A stretch of DNA of 64,000 nucleotides from Streptomyces flavochromogenes (GCF_000717595.1 NZ_JNZO01000024.1:62001-126000), one strand, 5' to 3'. Positions 17,955 through 27,127 are shown, numbered from the stretch's first letter. The notes: generated by a model from the letters alone, not told the origin. A program made the numbers and translations.

Positions 17955-18725
17955 TCAGAGGCGGCGGGTCGCCAGCGTCAGCCGGTCCCGCGCGTCGAAG
18001 AGCGCGTCCTTGATCATCTGCTCGTGGGCCGGGGTCAGCCGCGCCACCGGCACCGAGCAGCTGATCGCGTCCCGCGCCGGGGTCCGGTACGGGATGGCGA
18101 CGCCGAAGCAGCGCAGCCCCAGCGTGTTCTCCTCGCGGTCCACCGAGATGCCCTGCTCGCGGATGACGCGCAGTTCCTCGATGAGCTGCTCGCGGTCGGT
18201 GATGGTGTGCTCGGTCAGCGCCGGGAGGGTCTCCGGGAGCAGCTTGCGCACCTGGTCGTCGGTGTGGGTGGCGAGCAGTGCCTTGCCGAGCGAGGTCGAG
18301 TGGGCGGGCAGCCGGCGCCCGACCCGGGTGAACGGCCGCAGGTAGTGCTGGGACTGGCGGGTCGCCAGATACACCACGTTGGTCCCGTCGAGCCGTGCCA
18401 GGTGGATGGTCTCGGTGGTGTCGTCGGAGAGCCGGTCCAGGGTGGGCCGGGAGGCGGCCACCACCTCGTCGCCGTCGATGTACGAGGTGCCGACGAGCAG
18501 CGCCCGTACCCCGATGCCGTACCGCGTGCCGGTCGCGTCCGTCTCCACCCAGCCCAGCTCGACCAGGGTGCGGAGCAGCATGTACAGGCTGGACTTGGGG
18601 TAGCCGACGGCCTCCTGGACGGCGGCGAGCGAATGCATCCCCGGGCGTCCGGCGAAGTATTCGAGCAGCTCCACGGTCCGCACCGCGGACTTCACCTGCG
18701 CTCCGCCCACGTCGGCAGTCGCCAT
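17955..18725 (-). CDS. IclR-family transcriptional regulator
   Basis: A 256-residue regulator: an N-terminal winged helix-turn-helix at about 12-75 (SAVRTVELLEYFAGRPG, with YPKSSLYMLLRTLVELGWV as recognition region) and a C-terminal IclR ligand domain from about 85 to 250, containing LPAHSTSLGKALLA and GISVDREENTLGLRCFGVAI. The ATG at 18725 is used. It is divergent from the aldehyde dehydrogenase gene, and a TGTTC-n8-GAACA palindrome lies between them, so it likely controls that gene and itself. Confidence 0.9.
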   Translation of the reverse strand: MATADVGGAQVKSAVRTVELLEYFAGRPGMHSLAAVQEAVGYPKSSLYMLLRTLVELGWVETDATGTRYGIGVRALLVGTSYIDGDEVVAASRPTLDRLSDDTTETIHLARLDGTNVVYLATRQSQHYLRPFTRVGRRLPAHSTSLGKALLATHTDDQVRKLLPETLPALTEHTITDREQLIEELRVIREQGISVDREENTLGLRCFGVAIPYRTPARDAISCSVPVARLTPAHEQMIKDALFDARDRLTLATRRL

Positions 18726-18849
18726 GACCCTCGCCCCTTTTCCCTCGTGCCGTCGTCCCCGGCCGGCCGTCCGGCCGGACAGGGCCCCTTGTGGAGACGG
18801 CCGGGCCGTCCCTAGAGTCCCGTACGGATGCGTTCATCTACGGGAACTG

Positions 18850-18867
18850 TGTTCAGAATAGCGAACA
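18850..18867. promoter_or_regulatory. TGTTC-n8-GAACA palindrome, candidate IclR operator
   Basis: TGTTC at 18850-18854 and GAACA at 18863-18867 form a dyad between the divergent IclR and aldehyde dehydrogenase genes. It ends just before the dehydrogenase ribosome-binding site. The spacing and arms resemble sites bound by IclR-family dimers. That the site lies here is one reason not to start the dehydrogenase at the ATG at 18828. Confidence 0.5.
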
Positions 18868-18878
18868 GGGGCGTGGCA

Positions 18879-20378
18879 GTGGCGGCAGAACCAGTGTGGA
18901 GTGTGGACCCCCGGACGGGGAAGCCGCGCGAGCGGGTTGCGGTGGAGGCCACGACGGAGGACGTCGACCGGGCCGTACGGGCCGCGCACGAGGTCCGTGA
19001 GGCCCTCGCCGACCGGACCGCACGGGCCGCCTTCCTGCGCACCGCCGCCGACCTCCTCCAGGAGGCCGGCGAGCAGATCGTCGAGAACGCGGACGCCGAG
19101 ACCGCCCTGGGCCCGGTCCGCCTCAATGGCGAACTCGCCCGCACCGCAGCCCAGTTGAGAGCATTCGCCGAGGTCGTCGACGAGGGCTCCTTCCTCGACA
19201 TCCGGATCGACCTGCCCGACCCCGGAGCCATCCCGCCCCGGCCCGACCTCCGCCGCTGGAAGATCCCGCTCGGCGTCGTCGCCGTCTACGCCGCCAGCAA
19301 CTTCCCGCTCGCCTTCTCCGTCCCCGGCGGCGACACCGCGAGCGCCCTCGCGGCCGGATGCCCCGTGGTGATCAAGGCCCACCCCGACCACCCGGCCACC
19401 TCCGAACTCTGCGCCTCGCTGCTGCGCAGGGCCGCCGTCAAGGCGGGCCTCCCCGAGGACGTCGTCGTCCTCGTCCACGGCTTCGACGCGGGCGTCGCAC
19501 TCGTCCGCCACCCGCTCGTCGCGGCCGCCGGCTTCACCGGCTCGGTGCGCGGCGGACGGGCCCTCTTCGACGCGGCCGCCGCCCGGCCCGTCCCCATCCC
19601 CTTCCACGGCGAACTCGGCTCCCTCAACCCGGTGGTGCTCACCCCCGCCGCCGTCGAGGAGCGGGCCGAGGAGATCGGTGCGGGCCTCGCGGGCTCCATG
19701 ACCATGGGCGCGGGCCAGTTCTGCACCAAGCCCGGCTTCGTCCTGGCCCCCTCGGGCGAGGCGGGCGACCGGTTCGTGGAGGCGCTGACGGAGGCCCTGC
19801 GCGACACCCAGCCGGCCGTGATGCTCGACCACCGGATGCGGGGCAGCTTCCTCACCCGCACCTACGAGATGGCGATGAACGACGGCGTCACCGCACCGGT
19901 CCACCCCGTGCCCGGCGACCCGCACACGGTCAAGGCGGGCTTCCTGGCGCTCACGGTCCGGACCCTCGTCGACGGCGACCACCGGGACCTGACGGAGGAG
20001 GTCTTCGGCCCGGTCACCGTCGTCGCCCGCTACGACTCCCGCACGGAGATCACCGAAGCCCTCGCGCGGGTGCCCGGCAACCTCACCGCCACCCTGCACA
20101 TCGCCGAGCAGGGACAGGACGAGGACGCCGCCCCGCTCCTCGCCGAACTCACCCCGCTCGCTGGCCGCGTCCTCGTCAACGGCTGGCCCACCGGCGTCGC
20201 CGTCGCCGCCGCCCAGCACCACGGCGGCCCCTACCCGGCCACCACCTCCACCGCCACCTCGGTCGGCGCGACCGCGATCGAGCGCTGGCTGCGCCCGGTC
20301 ACCTACCAGTCGACCCCCGGCCACCTGCTCCCGCCGGAGCTCCGCGACGGCAACCCCCTGGGCCTGCCCCGCCACTGA
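18879..20378 (+). CDS. Aldehyde dehydrogenase, ketoglutaric-semialdehyde type
   Basis: A 499-residue NAD(P)-dependent aldehyde dehydrogenase. The catalytic cysteine lies in GAGQFCTKPGF, the general-base glutamate in FHGELGSLNPV, and the cofactor region is GFTGSVRGGRALFDAA. These match the branch that oxidises alpha-ketoglutaric semialdehyde in sugar-acid and hydroxyproline breakdown; the exact substrate is inferred. The GTG at 18879 sits eight bases after AGGGG. The in-frame ATG at 18828 would place the putative IclR operator inside the gene and is less likely. Expression is probably controlled by the divergent IclR regulator. Confidence 0.88.
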   Translation: MAAEPVWSVDPRTGKPRERVAVEATTEDVDRAVRAAHEVREALADRTARAAFLRTAADLLQEAGEQIVENADAETALGPVRLNGELARTAAQLRAFAEVVDEGSFLDIRIDLPDPGAIPPRPDLRRWKIPLGVVAVYAASNFPLAFSVPGGDTASALAAGCPVVIKAHPDHPATSELCASLLRRAAVKAGLPEDVVVLVHGFDAGVALVRHPLVAAAGFTGSVRGGRALFDAAAARPVPIPFHGELGSLNPVVLTPAAVEERAEEIGAGLAGSMTMGAGQFCTKPGFVLAPSGEAGDRFVEALTEALRDTQPAVMLDHRMRGSFLTRTYEMAMNDGVTAPVHPVPGDPHTVKAGFLALTVRTLVDGDHRDLTEEVFGPVTVVARYDSRTEITEALARVPGNLTATLHIAEQGQDEDAAPLLAELTPLAGRVLVNGWPTGVAVAAAQHHGGPYPATTSTATSVGATAIERWLRPVTYQSTPGHLLPPELRDGNPLGLPRH

Positions 20379-20394
20379 GCCCTGCCACCGGCAG

Positions 20395-20632
20395 TCACCC
20401 CCCGACGCGCACCACGATCTTCCCGAGGTGGGCGTTGGACTCCATCAGCCGATGGGCGTCGGTGATCCGCTCCAGACCGTCGAAGGTCTCGGCGATCACC
20501 GGCGCCAGGGAGCCGTCGCGCAGCCCCGAGCTCCAGGAGCCGCTTCCGCTTGCCCTCGCCGCGCGTGGTGGCGATCGGCACCGAGCCGATCCGCAGCGCC
20601 GTCTGGATCGCGGCCGTCCCCACTCCTCCCGC
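20395..20632 (-). pseudogene. Remnant of a quinone oxidoreductase (zinc-type ADH superfamily)
   Basis: Two pieces of one protein survive in different frames. The 5' piece carries the nucleotide-binding GGVGTAAIQ and the ATTRGEGKRKRLLELGA that follows it. The 3' piece, from about 20525 down to the stop at 20395, carries the family C-terminus with MESNAHLGKIVVRV. Between them roughly 80-100 residues normally present are missing, and the N-terminal catalytic half is gone. This is a decayed fragment, not a working gene. Confidence 0.8.
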
Positions 20633-21484
20633 ACGGTCCGCTTCGTGCCCTGGGGATTCCGCCTCTCCCCGAGCAGCGGCGCCGGGTTCCACCTCGTCCT
20701 CCAGGGCACCGCCTGGCTCATCCCCCCGGACGGAGACGCCCCCGTCGGACTCGGCCCCGGTGACGTCGTCCTGCTCGCCCACGGCACCGGCCACGGCCTC
20801 GCGGACCGGCCCGACACCCCGCTCGTCGACGCCCTGCCGGCCGCCGACGGCTCCTGGCCCACAGCGCCCGACCGGGGGCCCGTCGGCGCCGAGGAGACCC
20901 TGCTCCTCTGCGGCGCCTACCAGCTCAGCCGGGCCCGCGCCCACCCGCTCCTCACCGGGCTGCCCCCGTACGTCCACCTCCCCGCCCGGGTCGGCGCCCA
21001 CCCACGGCTGCGGGCCGCCGTCGACCTGCTCGGTGCCGAACTCGCCGAACCCAGCCGGGATCCGACGCCATCGTGCCCGCCCTGCTCGACACCCTGCTTC
21101 CTACCTGCTGCGCACGTGGTGGCCCAGCGTATGCGCCGACCGCTCCACGGGCTGGTCGGCCGCCCTGAGCGACCCGGTGGTCGCCGGCGTCCTCCGGGCC
21201 CTGCACGGCGACCGGCCAGGGCATGGACCGTCGAGGAACTCGGCGCCCTCGGCGGCCTCTCCCGCGCGGCCTTCGCGCGCCGCTTCACCGCCCTCGTCGG
21301 CCGGTCTCCCCTCGCCTACCTCACCTGGTGGCGCATGACGACGGCGGGCCGCCTCCTGCGCACGGACGACCTCCCGCTCCGCGCGGTGGCCGAACGCTCC
21401 GGATACTCCGCGGAGTTCGCCTTCGTCAAGGCCTTCAAGCGGGAGTACGGGCTGGCCCCGGGGCAGTACCGCAAGGGGGCCTGA
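20629..21484 (+). pseudogene. Frameshifted, 5'-truncated AraC-family regulator with cupin domain
   Basis: The reading starts in mid-domain, without a start codon, with a cupin_6-type ligand domain (FHLVLQGTAWLIPPDG, then VGLGPGDVVLLAHG). Coding then changes frame near 21060 (DAIVPALLDTLL), again near 21100 (YLLRTWWPSVCADRSTGWSAA), and returns to the first frame near 21210, where the AraC helix-turn-helix region follows (WTVEELGALGGLSRAAFARRF and RSGYSAEFAFVKAFKREYG). Truncation and three frame changes mark it as dead. It lies head to head with the oxidoreductase remnant and was probably its regulator. Confidence 0.82.
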
Positions 21485-21489
21485 GCCGC

Positions 21490-22857
21490 TCAGCGGCCCC
21501 GGCGGCCCGGCAGCCGCAGGGAGGCCAGGGTCGTCAGGGCGAGGAAGGACGCGCTGATCAGCAGGCTCGTGCGCAGGGCGGACTCCGTCGACGCGGCCGC
21601 CAGGGAGCCGAAGACCGCGATCGCGAGGGCGCCGGCCGTCTGCCGGACGGCGTTCAGGAGGCCCGCCGCCGTGCCCGCGCGGTCCGCCGGGACCGCCTCC
21701 ATCATCGAGGCGATCAGCGGCGGCAGCGAGAAACCCGCACCCAGGGCGAGCGGGACCAGGAGGAGGGCCTGGGCCAGCCGTGGGGTGTGCGCGTCGACCG
21801 TGAGCAGGCCGAGCAGGCCCGCCACCGCGACCGTCTGGCCCAGGACGATCGGCAGCCGCGCCCCGTACCGTGCCGCCACCCTGGCCGAGAGAAGGTTCAC
21901 CCCGGCGAGCAGACCCGTCATCGGGAGGAACATCAGCCCGGCGGCCAGCGCCGAGAGCCCCAGCACCTGCTGGAAGAAGAGACTGAAGACGAACAGCATC
22001 CCGTAGAAGGCCACGCTGTTCGCCGAGCCCGCCGCCACCGCGACCGCCACCGTCGTGTTCCGGAACAGGCCCAGCGGCACCACCGGGTGCCTCCGCCGCG
22101 TCTCGATCAGCAGGAAGGCGGCGGACGAGACCCCCGCCAGTCCCAGCGCCCACCACGCCTCCGTACCGCCCTCGATGGCGGCGAAGGTCAGCGCCCCCAG
22201 CGCCGTCATCGCCGTCAGCTGCCCCGGCAGGTCCAGCGGGGCGGGCCTGCGCTCCGAACGTGCGACCCGGCTCAGCAGCGCGAGCGCCAGCAGCCCCAGC
22301 GGCAGGTTGACGAAGAAGATGCCCCGCCAGCTCCACGCGGTGGTCAGCGCCCCGCCCGCCACCGGGCCGAGCGCCACCGCGATCGTGCCGCCCGCCGCCC
22401 ACAGCGACACCGCCCGCGCCCGCCGCCCCGGATCGCCGTACGCCTCCCGTACGAGCGCGAGCGAGGCCGGCAGCATCAGGGCCGCCGTCACCCCCTGCAC
22501 CGCGCGCGCCGCCAGGAGCGCCGGAAGGCCCGGGGCCAGACCGCAGGCCGCCGAGGCGAGGACGAAGACGACGACCCCGATCCCGTACGCCCGGCTCGCC
22601 CCGACCCGGTCGGCGAGCGCCCCGCTGGAGAGCAGCAGCGCCGCGAAGGCCAGGGTGTACGCGTCGACCACCCACTGGAGCCCCGACATCCCGGCCCGCA
22701 GATCGGCGCCGATCGCGGGCAGCGCGACGTTCACGACGGAGGTGTCCAGGGTGATGAGCGCGAAGCCGAGCATCGCGGCGGCCAGGGCGGGGCCGGGGGA
22801 CTTCCGGGCGGGAGAAGGGGCGGCGACGGGAGCTTCGGCCAGATCTGTTGAGGACAT
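21490..22857 (-). CDS. MFS drug exporter, DHA2-like
   Basis: A 455-residue exporter. The first helix ends in LDTSVVNVALPAI, the motif typical of DHA2-family proton antiporters, and the conserved loop reads SGALADRVGASRAYGIGV. Helix 5 carries the antiporter motif around GPVAGGALTTAWSWRGIFFVNLP. The ATG at 22857 follows no strong ribosome-binding site but gives the normal N-terminus. It is divergent from a GlxA-type regulator with about 70 bases between starts, which suggests that regulator controls it. Confidence 0.9.
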   Translation of the reverse strand: MSSTDLAEAPVAAPSPARKSPGPALAAAMLGFALITLDTSVVNVALPAIGADLRAGMSGLQWVVDAYTLAFAALLLSSGALADRVGASRAYGIGVVVFVLASAACGLAPGLPALLAARAVQGVTAALMLPASLALVREAYGDPGRRARAVSLWAAGGTIAVALGPVAGGALTTAWSWRGIFFVNLPLGLLALALLSRVARSERRPAPLDLPGQLTAMTALGALTFAAIEGGTEAWWALGLAGVSSAAFLLIETRRRHPVVPLGLFRNTTVAVAVAAGSANSVAFYGMLFVFSLFFQQVLGLSALAAGLMFLPMTGLLAGVNLLSARVAARYGARLPIVLGQTVAVAGLLGLLTVDAHTPRLAQALLLVPLALGAGFSLPPLIASMMEAVPADRAGTAAGLLNAVRQTAGALAIAVFGSLAAASTESALRTSLLISASFLALTTLASLRLPGRRGR

Positions 22858-22929
22858 GCCCCCAGCTTCATGATCGGCGGGGCCGTACAGTAGTGGCCCG
22901 AATGCCATATGCCCGGAGGTTCTGGCCAC

Positions 22930-24033
22930 ATGACAGCCGAGTCCGCGCCCCCGTCCCGCGTCCGTCGCGTCGCCGTGATCGCCGCCCCGCCCGTCTCGAT
23001 GTTCAACCTGGCCATCCCCGAGATGCTGTTCGGCAAGGTCGAGATCGACGGCGCACCCGGGTACGAGACGGTCATCTGCGCCCCCGACCCCGGGCCCGTC
23101 ACCACCACCGGCGGTCTCGACCTCGTCGTCCCGCACGGCCTCGACGCCGTCTCCGGGGCCGACACCGTGGTCCTCGCGGGCAGCGGCTCGTACACCGACC
23201 CCGACCCGCGCATCCTCGCCGCGCTGCGCGGCGCCGCCACGGCAGGCAGCCGGATCGCCTCCATCTGCACCGGCGCCTTCGCGCTCGCCGAGGCCGGACT
23301 GCTCGACGGACGGGCCGCGACGACGTACTGGGCGTACAGCTCACTGCTCGCCGCCCGCCACCCGGCCGTCGACCTCCAGGACGACGTGCTGTTCGTCCAG
23401 GACGGGCCCGTGCTCACCTCCTCCGGATACGCGGCGGGCATCGACCTCTGCCTGCACGTCATCCGCACCGACTACGGCGCCGCCGTCGCCAACACGGTCG
23501 CCCGGCTCGCCCTCGTCGCACCCGTGCGGCCCGGCGGCCAGGCCCAGTTCACCCAGACCCCGCTGCCGCCCGAGCGAGGGGTCTCGTTCGCCGCCACGCG
23601 CGCGTGGGCGATGGAACACCTCGACGAACCGCTCGGTCTCACCGACCTCGCCCGGCACACCGGCGTCTCCGTCCGCACCCTCTCCCGCCGCTTCCACGCC
23701 GAGACCGGGGTCAGCCCGCTCCAGTGGCTGCTGCACCAGCGCGTGGAGCGGGCGAAGGAGCTCCTGGAGACCACCTCGCTCGCCATGGACGGGGTGGCCC
23801 GCGCGAGCGGCCTCGGTACGGGGGACTCCCTGCGCCGGCACCTTCTGGGCCGCACGGGGCTCACCCCGAGCGCCTACCGCTCCTCCTTCAGCCGCCTGAC
23901 GGCCGCGGACGCGCGCTCCGCGGACGCACCCGCTCCCACCCCGCCGGCCCCCGCGCTCACCCCCGCGGCAACCACCCCGCCGGCCCCCGCGCTCACCGCC
24001 GCCGCAACCGCCCCGCCCTCCCGTGCGTCCTGA
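22930..24033 (+). CDS. GlxA-family AraC regulator (DJ-1/PfpI-like plus HTH)
   Basis: A 367-residue regulator: a DJ-1/PfpI-like domain at about 10-175 (with the cysteine region SICTGAFALAEAGLL) and an AraC helix-turn-helix at about 215-310 (HTGVSVRTLSRRFHAETG, PLQWLLHQRVERAKELLE). The start at 22930 has GGAGG ten bases upstream; an in-frame ATG seven codons earlier lacks one. The last 35 residues are a proline/alanine tail built from a 12-residue repeat. It is divergent from the DHA2 exporter and is followed after six bases by a GNAT gene. Confidence 0.9.
   Translation: MTAESAPPSRVRRVAVIAAPPVSMFNLAIPEMLFGKVEIDGAPGYETVICAPDPGPVTTTGGLDLVVPHGLDAVSGADTVVLAGSGSYTDPDPRILAALRGAATAGSRIASICTGAFALAEAGLLDGRAATTYWAYSSLLAARHPAVDLQDDVLFVQDGPVLTSSGYAAGIDLCLHVIRTDYGAAVANTVARLALVAPVRPGGQAQFTQTPLPPERGVSFAATRAWAMEHLDEPLGLTDLARHTGVSVRTLSRRFHAETGVSPLQWLLHQRVERAKELLETTSLAMDGVARASGLGTGDSLRRHLLGRTGLTPSAYRSSFSRLTAADARSADAPAPTPPAPALTPAATTPPAPALTAAATAPPSRAS
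23938..23997 (+). repeat. 36-bp in-frame tandem duplication in regulator tail
   Basis: A 24-base core at 23938-23961 recurs exactly at 23974-23997 with a 36-base period. It encodes the repeated TPPAPALT in the disordered C-terminal tail of the GlxA-type regulator. It looks like a simple slippage duplication and lies outside the folded domains. Confidence 0.75.
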
Positions 24034-24039
24034 AGAACC

Positions 24040-24516
24040 ATGATCCGACTCGCCACCCCCGCCGATCTCGACGCCGTCGTCGCCCTCCACACCGAGGCCC
24101 GCGCCACCTACTACCGCGGGCACCTTCCCGACGCCGACTTCCTCGGCCCCGAGGAGATCGCCCGCTCCCGGGCAGGCTGGGCCGCCGCCGTCGGGCGCGG
24201 GGCCGTCCTCTGCGCCGTACGGGACGGGGAGCTCGCGGGCATCGCCGCGTACGGGGAGCGTGACGGCCTCACGCACCTCACCCAGCTCCACGTCCTCCCC
24301 GCCCGCTGGCGCGGCGGCGTCGGCACCGAGCTCCACGCGGCCTGCGTCGACGGCTGGCGGTCCGCCGGGGTGACCGAGGTCCGCCTGGAGGTCTTCGAGA
24401 AGAACGAACGCGCCCAGGCCTTCTACGCCGCCCACGGCTGGACCCCCGACCCGGAGAACCCGCGTGACGGCGACCACCTCGTGCTCCGGCTCACACTGGG
24501 ACCGGAAACGGAATGA
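24040..24516 (+). CDS. GNAT N-acetyltransferase
   Basis: A 158-residue acetyltransferase. The acetyl-CoA-binding core is visible as LTQLHVLPARWRGGVGTELHA, with the usual strand and RxxGxG/A-like loop, followed by LEVFEKNERAQAFYAAHGWTP near the C-terminus. The substrate is unknown. It begins six bases after the GlxA-type regulator stop and is probably co-transcribed with it. Confidence 0.87.
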   Translation: MIRLATPADLDAVVALHTEARATYYRGHLPDADFLGPEEIARSRAGWAAAVGRGAVLCAVRDGELAGIAAYGERDGLTHLTQLHVLPARWRGGVGTELHAACVDGWRSAGVTEVRLEVFEKNERAQAFYAAHGWTPDPENPRDGDHLVLRLTLGPETE

Positions 24517-24587
24517 AATCCGCCGGCGGGTTCGTTGTCGCGACGGAACACCCCGAACCCCCACCGCCGAACCCGGAGAGAAGTCAC

Positions 24588-25295
24588 ATGCGCGTCGAGA
24601 TCTGGAGCGACATCGCCTGCCCCTGGTGCTACATCGGCAAGGCCCGCTTCGAGAAGGGACTCGAGGCCTTCGCCCACCGCGACGACATCGAGGTCGTGCA
24701 CCGCTCCTTCGAGCTCGACCCGAACCGCGCCAAGGCCGACACCGGCCCCGTCCTGGAGATGCTCGCCGAGAAGTACGGCCGCACCCTCGACGAGGCCCGC
24801 GCCATGGAGGCGCACGTCGCGTCCAACGCGCACTCCGAGGGCCTCGGCTACCGCACCGACGGCCGCGACCACGGCAACACCTTCGACATCCACCGGCTGC
24901 TCCACCTCGCCAAGGACCGCGGGCTGCAGAACGAGCTCCTGGACCTGGCCTACCGTGCCAACTTCGCCGAGGAGCGCTCCGTCTTCGACGCCGAGACCCT
25001 GGTGACGCTGGGCGTCGAGGCCGGTCTCGACGAGGCCGAGGTGCGGGGCGTCCTCGCCGACGACTCCGCCTACGCCGACGCCGTACGCGAGGACGAGCGC
25101 GAGGCCGCCGAACTCGGCGCGAACGGCGTGCCGTTCTTCGTGCTCGACCGCCGCTACGGCATCTCCGGCGGCCAGCCCGCCGAGGTCTTCACCCAGGCCC
25201 TCGAGCAGGCCTGGCAGGGCCGTGCCCTCCAGACCGTCGGCGGCGACGCGGCGGTCTGCGACACCGACGGCAGCTGCGAGGTCCCGGGCGCGTGA
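24588..25295 (+). CDS. FrnE-like DsbA-family oxidoreductase
   Basis: A 235-residue thioredoxin-fold protein with the active-site CPWC at residues 14-17 (DIACPWCYIGKARF) and the cis-proline loop GANGVPFFVLDRRYGISGGQP near the C-terminus. It matches FrnE-type DsbA proteins, cytoplasmic disulfide oxidoreductases or isomerases first named from polyketide clusters and also linked to stress tolerance. No signal peptide is present. The ATG at 24588 follows GGAGAG; the longer frame upstream has no such site. Confidence 0.9.
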   Translation: MRVEIWSDIACPWCYIGKARFEKGLEAFAHRDDIEVVHRSFELDPNRAKADTGPVLEMLAEKYGRTLDEARAMEAHVASNAHSEGLGYRTDGRDHGNTFDIHRLLHLAKDRGLQNELLDLAYRANFAEERSVFDAETLVTLGVEAGLDEAEVRGVLADDSAYADAVREDEREAAELGANGVPFFVLDRRYGISGGQPAEVFTQALEQAWQGRALQTVGGDAAVCDTDGSCEVPGA

Positions 25296-25364
25296 CCGCC
25301 CCCACACGGACCGGTTCATGATCGCTCGCGCCCCCTCCCACCTGCGGAGATAAGAGCGGCTTGG

Positions 25365-25411
25365 GGATTCCCCACGATTGACCCCAATTGACGGGTGATC
25401 GTGGGGAATCC
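25365..25411. promoter_or_regulatory. 14-bp perfect inverted repeat upstream of PLP enzyme gene
   Basis: The arms GGATTCCCCACGAT (25365-25378) and ATCGTGGGGAATCC (25398-25411) are exact reverse complements separated by 19 bases that include ATTGAC. The repeat ends 11 bases before the start codon of the aminotransferase, so it may be an operator or an RNA hairpin in its leader. Confidence 0.6.
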
Positions 25412-25422
25412 AGGGTGAGGGC

Positions 25423-26481
25423 ATGGACTCCCTGGAAAAGCCTCTCGGGGGCGCCGAGTTCGCGCCCAAGAACACCTACCTCAACACCTCCGCCTGCGGG
25501 CTGCTGCCCCGCCGCGCGATCGAGGCCGTCGTGCTCCTCGCGGAGGAGACCGCCGCCGGCCGCCCGGGCGGCGCCGGGGACTTCGAGATCGTGAACGAGG
25601 CCCGCGCCGGCTACGCCCGGCTCGTGGGCGTCGCGCCCGAGCGCGTCGCCGTCGGGAGCTCGGTCGCCGTGCACTGCGGCATGATCGCCCAGTCGCTGCC
25701 CGCCGGGTCCGAGGTCCTCTTCCCCGAGGGCGACTTCTCCTCCGTCATCACCCCCTTCACGATCCGCGGCGACCTCAAGACCCGGTTCGTGCCCCTTGAG
25801 CGGCTCGCCGAGTCCATCGGCCCCGACACCGCGCTCGTCGCCTTCTCGGCCGTGCAGTCGGCGGACGGCCGGACCGCGGACTTCGCGGCGATCCGTGCCG
25901 CGGCGGCCGCGCACGGCGCCCGGACCCTCCTGGACGCCACCCAGTCGGCCGGCTGGCTGCCGCTGCGCGCGGGGGAGTGGGACTACACGGTCGCGGGCGG
26001 CTACAAGTTCCTGCTCTGCCCGCGCGGGGCGTCCTTCCTCACCGTCACCGAGGAGGCGCAGGACTCGCTCCTCGCGATCCACGCCAACTGGGTCACCGGC
26101 GAGGAGCTGTGGGTGAACAGCTACGGCCCGGTCCGCGAACTGGCCGCCAGCGCCCGCCGGTTCGACGAGCCCGTGGCCTTCCTCTCGTACCACGGGGCGG
26201 CCCGCTCGCTTGCGCTCCTGGAGGAGATCGGCATCGATCGGATCGAGGCCCACGTCAAGGGACTCGCGGCCCGCTTCCGCGCCGGACTCGTCGCCCTCGG
26301 CCACGCGCCGGTGACGGACGAGTCGGCGGTCGTCGCCGTCCCCGGCCTCGGGGACCGCGAGGACGCGCTGCGCGAGGCCGACGTCCTGCTCTCCGTCCGC
26401 GCGGGCAATCTGCGCGCGTCCTTCCACCTGTACAACACGGCGGCGGACGTGGACCGCGCCCTGGAGGTCCTGGCGGGCTGA
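25423..26481 (+). CDS. Class V aminotransferase-fold PLP enzyme
   Basis: A 352-residue enzyme with the fold of class V aminotransferases and cysteine desulfurases. The pyridoxal-phosphate lysine is in VAGGYKFLLCPRG, preceded by the aspartate region LLDATQSAGWLPL. The desulfurase cysteine loop is not evident, so transamination or lyase chemistry is more likely than sulfur mobilisation. The ATG at 25423 follows an AGGGTGAGGG stretch. It stands alone, converging on the MarR gene. Confidence 0.85.
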   Translation: MDSLEKPLGGAEFAPKNTYLNTSACGLLPRRAIEAVVLLAEETAAGRPGGAGDFEIVNEARAGYARLVGVAPERVAVGSSVAVHCGMIAQSLPAGSEVLFPEGDFSSVITPFTIRGDLKTRFVPLERLAESIGPDTALVAFSAVQSADGRTADFAAIRAAAAAHGARTLLDATQSAGWLPLRAGEWDYTVAGGYKFLLCPRGASFLTVTEEAQDSLLAIHANWVTGEELWVNSYGPVRELAASARRFDEPVAFLSYHGAARSLALLEEIGIDRIEAHVKGLAARFRAGLVALGHAPVTDESAVVAVPGLGDREDALREADVLLSVRAGNLRASFHLYNTAADVDRALEVLAG

Positions 26482-26582
26482 CACCGGGGTACGGCCCCCG
26501 CGGGGGTGCGTACGCGCAAGGCCGCGCCGTACGCCCGTGGGGTTCGGTACGCGCGGGCGCCGTCCCTCCCGGGGTGTCCCGC

Positions 26583-27092
26583 TCAGCAGCCGCGCGGCGG
26601 GGCCGGGCACTCGCCCGCCTCGCCCGCCTCCTCGCGCAGGTTGTCCGCCACGAGGCCGAGGAGCCGCTGCAGCTCGGCCCGGTCGTCCGGGGCGAGGCCA
26701 CTCAGGGAGGCCTGCTCCAGGTCGGACCAGACGCCCTCGACGCCGGCGCGCAGCGACCGGCCCTCGTCCGTCGCCTCGACCAGGACCGCACGCCGGTCGG
26801 CGGGGTCGGGGCGGCGCAGGACGAGGCCGCAGTGCTCCATGCGCTGGAGCATCTTGGTCACCGTCGAGGCGTCGAGGCCCAGGGACTGGATCAGCTCGGA
26901 CTGGCGGACCGGCCCGCAGTCCCAGAGCCGCATCATCATCATCTCCTGGCCCGGGTAGAGGCCGAGCTCCCGCAGTCGTCGCCCGGCGGCGATCCGGTGC
27001 ATCCGGGCCACCCGGGCCAGGGCGACGCTGACGGGTCCGCCGTGGGCGGCGGAGGGCGCCGTCTCGGTACAGACGGGGTCGGTTCCTGACAT
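26583..27092 (-). CDS. MarR-family transcriptional regulator
   Basis: A 169-residue winged-helix regulator. The DNA-binding core runs from about 55 to 115 (GPVRQSELIQSLGLDASTVTKMLQRME, then the wing LVLRRPDPADRRAVLVEAT). The ATG at 27092 gives the normal N-terminus; the frame remains open for 31 codons into the promoter region. It is divergent from an Old Yellow Enzyme, a pairing common for MarR proteins that sense electrophiles, and the palindromes between them are likely its binding sites. Confidence 0.92.
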   Translation of the reverse strand: MSGTDPVCTETAPSAAHGGPVSVALARVARMHRIAAGRRLRELGLYPGQEMMMMRLWDCGPVRQSELIQSLGLDASTVTKMLQRMEHCGLVLRRPDPADRRAVLVEATDEGRSLRAGVEGVWSDLEQASLSGLAPDDRAELQRLLGLVADNLREEAGEAGECPAPPRGC

Positions 27093-27127
27093 CGCGGGCT
27101 CCTCGTGAAGGTCTTCCCACAGATTAC

